From Gilliamella apicola (GTDB lineage Bacteria; Pseudomonadota; Gammaproteobacteria; Enterobacterales; Orbaceae): a stretch of 64,000 nt of DNA. The stretch spans positions 3,075,413 through 3,139,412 of the forward strand of contig NZ_CP007445.1 in the NCBI RefSeq assembly GCF_000599985.1. Reading direction: 5' to 3'. The position numbers and the translations under genes are program-made. The notes beneath the pieces were generated by a model that was not told the origin of the DNA, ran no database searches, and saw only the letters and a program-made list of their open reading frames with translations. Each line of letters begins with the position of its first letter. Position 1 is the stretch's first letter. Of the stretch, positions 59,614 through 64,000 are shown piece by piece.

Positions 59614-60208
59614 TAACTCAGCTATAATTAATTGTTAAAATGAAAACGGGTTTAAATCCGCGATTTTAGCATCTCATATTGTAATCCTTTGTGATTGTAG
59701 GGTCTATAATAAAATAAAAAACAGTAATACAACGTAATACTTTATATTTTTTAATAAAATATACGGATATATTGTAGATTATCAATTAACTACAGTTAAC
59801 ATATTTATAATTTCAAAATAAATTCTAATATTTGATTAAAGTTATATTTTATCTTTAAAAATAAAATATAAAATAACTCTTTTTTAATTAATGCGATATA
59901 TTAAAAAGTAGTAACTAAATTTAAATCACTAAGAGTAAAATACATAAAAATTAACTTATTATTGAATTTAATCAATTTTTTTGCACATTGATATTTATAA
60001 AATAGTTCTATTAACAAAAATGTAATAATAAATTAATAAGATAAACAAATATCTTTTATTTATAAAAAAATGATTCATCTAAAATAAAAAAATATGCATA
60101 AATCACCTATCAAAAAAGTAGGCGAAGATGATAATCATTCTTTTTAAAAAATAAATATTTTATGTTATTATTCGCGGTCAATTGTCTCAGTAAATAAATA
60201 GTTTAGAT
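59614..60208. other. 595-bp A/T-rich gap before amiC with a Fur-like site
   Basis: No gene or known RNA is seen. Features are an imperfect palindrome CGGGTTTAAATCCG at 59647-59660 near the miaB promoter and GAAGATGATAATCATTCTT at 60124-60142, which matches the Fur consensus at 15 of 19 positions. The rest is long runs of A and T. Confidence 0.45.
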
Positions 60209-61486
60209 ATGCCCAAAACACACAGTCCAACTAAACGCCTATTAATTAAAGGTATCATTGCGACATGTTTATTATCTGTCACTCGTGTTGGCTTTGCTGC
60301 TGCATTAGCTAAAGTAGTTGCTGTACGTGTTTGGCCTTCATCTACCTATACAAGAATCACAATAGAGACAAATACACATCTAAAATATAAATGTTCTTTA
60401 CTAAACAATCCAAAACGACTTGCTATTGATATCAATGATATTAATTTAGATGCGACCTTAAAAAAAATATCATCAAAAGTATTAAGCCGCGATCCTTATA
60501 TTAAATCGATAAATGTTGTTCAGCTAAATAGCAAAACAGTAAGAGTAATGGTTGATTTAAAACAGGATATTAAACCAAATACTTTTACACTTCCACCGAT
60601 TGAAAAATATAAGAATCGTTTAGTTATTGATCTTTATCCATCTATAGTAGCTTCAACTGAAGATGATGATCCTTTACTTACTCTATTAGAAGAGTATAAA
60701 AATGGCGAGATTATTAACAAACAACCTGAAATAAAAGTAGATAAAGATAAAAATAAAGGTAAAGATACCCCCGGGCAGAAGAAAAACACACCAAATAAAA
60801 ATTCACCTATAGTAGTTGTGCTTGATCCAGGTCATGGAGGTGAAGATCCTGGAGCTATTGGTTTAAAAAATACACGTGAAAAAGATATCGTATTGCAAAT
60901 AGCTCGACGTACTTATGATCTACTTAAGAAAGAACCCAATATAAAAGTTTATATGACTCGTAATGAAGATGTCTTTATACCTTTAAATGTACGAGTGCAG
61001 AAAGCTCGTACTTTACAAGCGGATCTTTTTATTTCCATTCATGCTGACGCCTTTATTGATCGAACTGTAAAAGGATCAACTGTTTTTGCCCTATCAACTA
61101 AAGGCGCAAGTAGTTCAGCTGCTAGTTATCTGGCACAAACGCAGAATGAAGCCGATCAAATAGGTGGAGTAAGTCGCAGTGGCGATAAATATTTAGATAA
61201 CACTATTTTAGATTTAGTACAAAAAACTACGCTTACCAATGGGGTAATTTTGGGGAGTTCTATTTTGAATCGCATGAAAGGTGTCAATAAATTGCATAAA
61301 CCATCAATTGAAAAAGCCGGTTTTGCGGTATTAAAAGCGCCTGATATTCCATCTGTTTTAGTTGAAACAGGCTTTATTAGCAATGCCGATGAAGAAAAAA
61401 AATTAAATACAGCGGCATTCCAGATCCAAATATCTACTGCTATTGTTAATGGTATTAAAGATTACCTGAAAAAACGTAAAAAATAA
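60209..61486 (+). CDS. amiC: N-acetylmuramoyl-L-alanine amidase AmiC
   Basis: AmiC cleaves the peptide from the sugar chain of peptidoglycan during daughter-cell separation and is directed to the septum by its AMIN domain. The 425 residues have a signal region with TKRLLIKG, an AMIN domain (about 35-150), a linker rich in K, and the zinc amidase domain with DPGHGGEDPGAIG, the metal histidines and VETGFISN with the catalytic Glu. The Tat-type twin arginine of E. coli AmiC is Lys-Arg here. Confidence 0.93.
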   Translation: MPKTHSPTKRLLIKGIIATCLLSVTRVGFAAALAKVVAVRVWPSSTYTRITIETNTHLKYKCSLLNNPKRLAIDINDINLDATLKKISSKVLSRDPYIKSINVVQLNSKTVRVMVDLKQDIKPNTFTLPPIEKYKNRLVIDLYPSIVASTEDDDPLLTLLEEYKNGEIINKQPEIKVDKDKNKGKDTPGQKKNTPNKNSPIVVVLDPGHGGEDPGAIGLKNTREKDIVLQIARRTYDLLKKEPNIKVYMTRNEDVFIPLNVRVQKARTLQADLFISIHADAFIDRTVKGSTVFALSTKGASSSAASYLAQTQNEADQIGGVSRSGDKYLDNTILDLVQKTTLTNGVILGSSILNRMKGVNKLHKPSIEKAGFAVLKAPDIPSVLVETGFISNADEEKKLNTAAFQIQISTAIVNGIKDYLKKRKK

Positions 61487-61530
61487 GTTTGTTAAGAAGT
61501 TTCAGGTAAACTATATGTTTGAATATAAAA

Positions 61531-62130
61531 CTATTGAATAATAACTAAACTTCTCTCGGCATCTAATTGTGGAACGATGAGTTTAATATATTGTTTAAGT
61601 GTAAAACCGACAGGAATAGCATCAATATCACTGCCTTTTAGGGCATAAAAAGCGCCTTGTTGATTAGGCAAATGCTTACACCAATTAAGCATATCTTGCA
61701 AAGAAGCAAAAGCACGACTAATAACACCATCAAATTTTTTATCGGTATACTCTTCAATCCTGCTTTGTACTGGATTGATATTGGTAAGTTTTAATTCAAA
61801 TTGTACCTGTTTTAAAAAACGAATACGTTTGCCTAAACTATCAACCAGATCAAATTGCTTATCAGGATTAATAATAGCTAATGGAACGCCTGGTAGACCA
61901 GGACCTGTACCCACATCGATAAAAGATTGACCCATTAAATAAGGCGACACAACTAAGCTATCCATAATATGTTTAATGAGCATTTCATTTGGATCGCGCA
62001 CCGCAGTTAAGTTATAAGCCTTATTCCATTTATTAAGCATTTCAACATAGTTAACCAGCTGATCAATTTGTAGATCAGAGATCGAAAGATCCGTTTGATC
62101 AATAAGATTAATGAGTTTCTTTTTTAACAT
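61531..62130 (-). CDS. rsmG: 16S rRNA m7G527 methyltransferase RsmG
   Basis: RsmG methylates G527 of 16S rRNA using S-adenosylmethionine. The 199 residues show the [23 protein letters not shown] opening block, the SAM motif [17 protein letters not shown] and the [12 protein letters not shown] core. It overlaps mnmG by 23 bases, the conserved gidAB pair. Confidence 0.95.
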   Translation of the reverse strand: MLKKKLINLIDQTDLSISDLQIDQLVNYVEMLNKWNKAYNLTAVRDPNEMLIKHIMDSLVVSPYLMGQSFIDVGTGPGLPGVPLAIINPDKQFDLVDSLGKRIRFLKQVQFELKLTNINPVQSRIEEYTDKKFDGVISRAFASLQDMLNWCKHLPNQQGAFYALKGSDIDAIPVGFTLKQYIKLIVPQLDAERSLVIIQ

Positions 62131-64000
62131 AATTCTTCTTTTTTAAATAAACTAATAGCATTGAGATCGCTGCCGGCGTAATACCAGATATACGTGAAGC
62201 TTGTCCAATTGATACAGGTTTATGTTGCTTTAATTTGGCAACAACTTCGTTTGATAAACCTGAAATTTCTGCATAATCTATATGATCAGGAATAAGTGTT
62301 TCTTCATTACGTTTTTGACGTTCAATCTCTTCTATCTGTAATTTGATGTAGCCATCATATTTGACCTGAATTTCAACTTGTTCAGCTGCTTGCTCATCAG
62401 ACAGTCCAGGCGCAAAAAGTGATAGTGATTTTAAGGTTTGATAGCTCATTTCAGGACGTTTAAGCAGCTCTTCACCATTGGCTTCTTTGGTTAGATTAGC
62501 ACTTAATACCGCATTTACTTCATCGATAGTTTCAATATGCGGGTGTACCCATATATCACGTAAACGCGCTCTTTCTTGCTCAATAGCTTCAAATTTTTCG
62601 TTAAAACGTTGCCAACGATAATCATCAACCATACCTAATTTACGGCCAATTTCTGTTAAGCGAATATCTGCATTATCTTCACGAAGCATTAAACGATATT
62701 CCGCGCGTGAAGTAAACATACGATAAGGTTCATTGGTACCAAGTGTACAAAGATCGTCAACTAATACTCCTAAATAAGCTTGATCACGAGTTGGATACCA
62801 TTGATCTTGATCATAAACAAAGCGCGCAGCATTTAATCCTGCCAACATGCCTTGAGCTGCAGCTTCTTCATAACCTGTAGTACCATTGATTTGTCCTGCT
62901 AAAAATAATCCTTTGATCACTTTACTTTCAAGCGTTGGTTTGAGATCTCGAGGATCAAAATAATCATATTCGATCGCATAACCCGGTCTGACAATATTCG
63001 CATTTTCTAATCCTTTCATACTTCGTACAAAAGCAAGTTGAGTATCAAAAGGTAAACTTGTTGAGATCCCATTTGGATAGATCTCATTACTGTCTAATCC
63101 TTCTGGTTCTAAATAGATCTGGTGCGAATTACGATCCGCAAAACGCATAATTTTATCTTCTATTGATGGGCAATACCTTGGTCCAACACCCTCAATAACG
63201 CCTGTATACATAGGACTGCGATCCAAACTATTACGAATGATCTCGTGTGTCGTTTCATTGGTGCTGGTGATATAGCACGGGATCTGTTTAGGATGTTCAC
63301 TTGCTTTACCTAAGAATGAAAATACCGGCACAGGATCATCACCGTATTGTGTACCTAACTGTGAAAAATCAATTGTTCTAGCATCAATTCTTGGTGGAGT
63401 ACCGGTTTTTAAACGTCCCATTCTAAATGGGTATTGATGCAATGCTTTAGATAGACCGATAGCAGCAGGATCACCTGTTCGTCCACCACTATAATTATCA
63501 AGTCCTATATGGATCTTACCATCTAAAAAGGTACCTGTGGTTAATACTACTGCTTTTGCTTTAAAAGAAACACCCATTTGAGTGACAACACCTGTGATCT
63601 GATCGTTTTCAATGATCACATCTTCAACTGATTGTTGAAATAACATCAAATTTTCTTGGTTTTCAAGTGTCGTTCTAATTACCTTTCGATATAAAGATCG
63701 ATCTGCTTGCGCGCGTGTTGCTCTTACGGCAGGTCCTTTACTGCTGTTTAATATTCGAAATTGGATCCCTGCTAGATCAATAGCATGTGCCATTAATCCT
63801 CCCATAGCATCAATTTCTTTTACCAAATGACCTTTGCCTATACCACCGATGGCTGGATTACAAGACATTTGTCCTAACGTATTGATATTATGGGTTAAAA
63901 GTAGTGTTTTCCTTCCCATTCTTGCTGATGCCATAGCAGCTTCGGTTCCAGCATGTCCACCACCTACGATAATGACATCAAAAAGATCTGGATAAAACAT
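62108..64000 (-). CDS. mnmG: tRNA uridine 5-carboxymethylaminomethyl modification enzyme MnmG
   Basis: MnmG, with MnmE, makes cmnm5U at tRNA wobble U34, using FAD and methylene-THF. The 630 residues open [16 protein letters not shown] with the FAD dinucleotide fold, then [23 protein letters not shown], the [16 protein letters not shown] block [15 protein letters not shown], and the helical C-terminal half ending [15 protein letters not shown]. The ATG lies on the last bases of the window, so its control region is outside. It overlaps rsmG. Confidence 0.96.
   Translation of the reverse strand: MFYPDLFDVIIVGGGHAGTEAAMASARMGRKTLLLTHNINTLGQMSCNPAIGGIGKGHLVKEIDAMGGLMAHAIDLAGIQFRILNSSKGPAVRATRAQADRSLYRKVIRTTLENQENLMLFQQSVEDVIIENDQITGVVTQMGVSFKAKAVVLTTGTFLDGKIHIGLDNYSGGRTGDPAAIGLSKALHQYPFRMGRLKTGTPPRIDARTIDFSQLGTQYGDDPVPVFSFLGKASEHPKQIPCYITSTNETTHEIIRNSLDRSPMYTGVIEGVGPRYCPSIEDKIMRFADRNSHQIYLEPEGLDSNEIYPNGISTSLPFDTQLAFVRSMKGLENANIVRPGYAIEYDYFDPRDLKPTLESKVIKGLFLAGQINGTTGYEEAAAQGMLAGLNAARFVYDQDQWYPTRDQAYLGVLVDDLCTLGTNEPYRMFTSRAEYRLMLREDNADIRLTEIGRKLGMVDDYRWQRFNEKFEAIEQERARLRDIWVHPHIETIDEVNAVLSANLTKEANGEELLKRPEMSYQTLKSLSLFAPGLSDEQAAEQVEIQVKYDGYIKLQIEEIERQKRNEETLIPDHIDYAEISGLSNEVVAKLKQHKPVSIGQASRISGITPAAISMLLVYLKKKNYVKKETH

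Overview
The window reads as chromosomal DNA of an AT-rich gammaproteobacterium. Almost every protein is closest, as far as I can recall sequences, to Enterobacterales and Pasteurellales orthologues (FabZ-LpxABC-type lipid A genes, SlmA, RraA, AmiC, MrdA/RodA, YiiX). The base composition is low in G+C and intergenic DNA is very A/T rich. A complete csc-type sucrose locus, LPS genes and the gene order suggest a host-associated member of the Orbales (Gilliamella/Frischella-like bee-gut bacteria). The taxonomic placement is inference; no 16S gene is present.

Layout. 1-260: tail of a PTS EIIB domain. 446-2060 (minus): fkpA-tusD-tusC, with tusB missing. 2298-5334 (plus): fabZ-lpxA-lpxB-rnhB. 5341-7330 (minus): yiiX and ndh. 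7667-10961 (plus): a periplasmic adaptor plus two ABC-2 permeases with no ATPase. 11034-12515: menA, rraA. 12602-16651: dprA/def, grpE/nadK and pgpA. 16744-22400: argF divergent from carAB with ArgR sites. 22460-25079: a GFA-family protein, a divergent WaaA-like transferase, four 129-bp tandem repeats and initiator tRNA-Met. 25120-28381: metF, metE. 28582-31268: a small membrane protein, yagU, mntH with a Fur box. 31536-36406: recN (SOS box), coaBC-dut-slmA, mscS. 36465-37259: cysE. 37417-43595: sucrose locus cscB/cscR/cscA/cscK plus maa. 43909-46175: bioB and dxr. 46178-51014 (minus): deoR, deoC, frr, pyrH, tsf, rpsB. 51015-52364: rpsB leader and a 543-bp tandem duplication. 52365-59613 (minus): dacA, rodA, mrdA, phoL, miaB. 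60209-61486: amiC. 61531-64000 (minus): rsmG, mnmG.

How it works together. The sucrose locus imports sucrose by proton symport (CscB), hydrolyses it (CscA) and phosphorylates the fructose (CscK). Four matching LacI-type palindromes in front of cscB and cscA, a perfect CRP-type site before cscA and a near-perfect one before cscB imply CscR repression plus catabolite control. ArgR sites tie argF and carAB together (carbamoyl phosphate plus ornithine to citrulline). The cell-wall block (dacA, rodA, mrdA, amiC) and lipid A genes are ordinary housekeeping.

Main unusual signals: (1) a dispersed intergenic motif found at 402-447, in each 129-bp unit at 24.3-24.9 kb, and in both copies of the 51-52 kb duplication; (2) repeated local tandem duplication just downstream of genes (24.3 kb, the cscA 3' end three times, a decayed cscK/maa copy, 51.3-52.3 kb); (3) mrdA lacking any ATG/GTG/TTG start at the homology-supported N terminus; (4) an ATPase-less ABC export cluster; (5) deoC-deoR lying between frr and dxr; (6) a MetF that resembles the Firmicutes type. 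I found no prophage, insertion sequence or CRISPR array, and no clear new multi-gene system.
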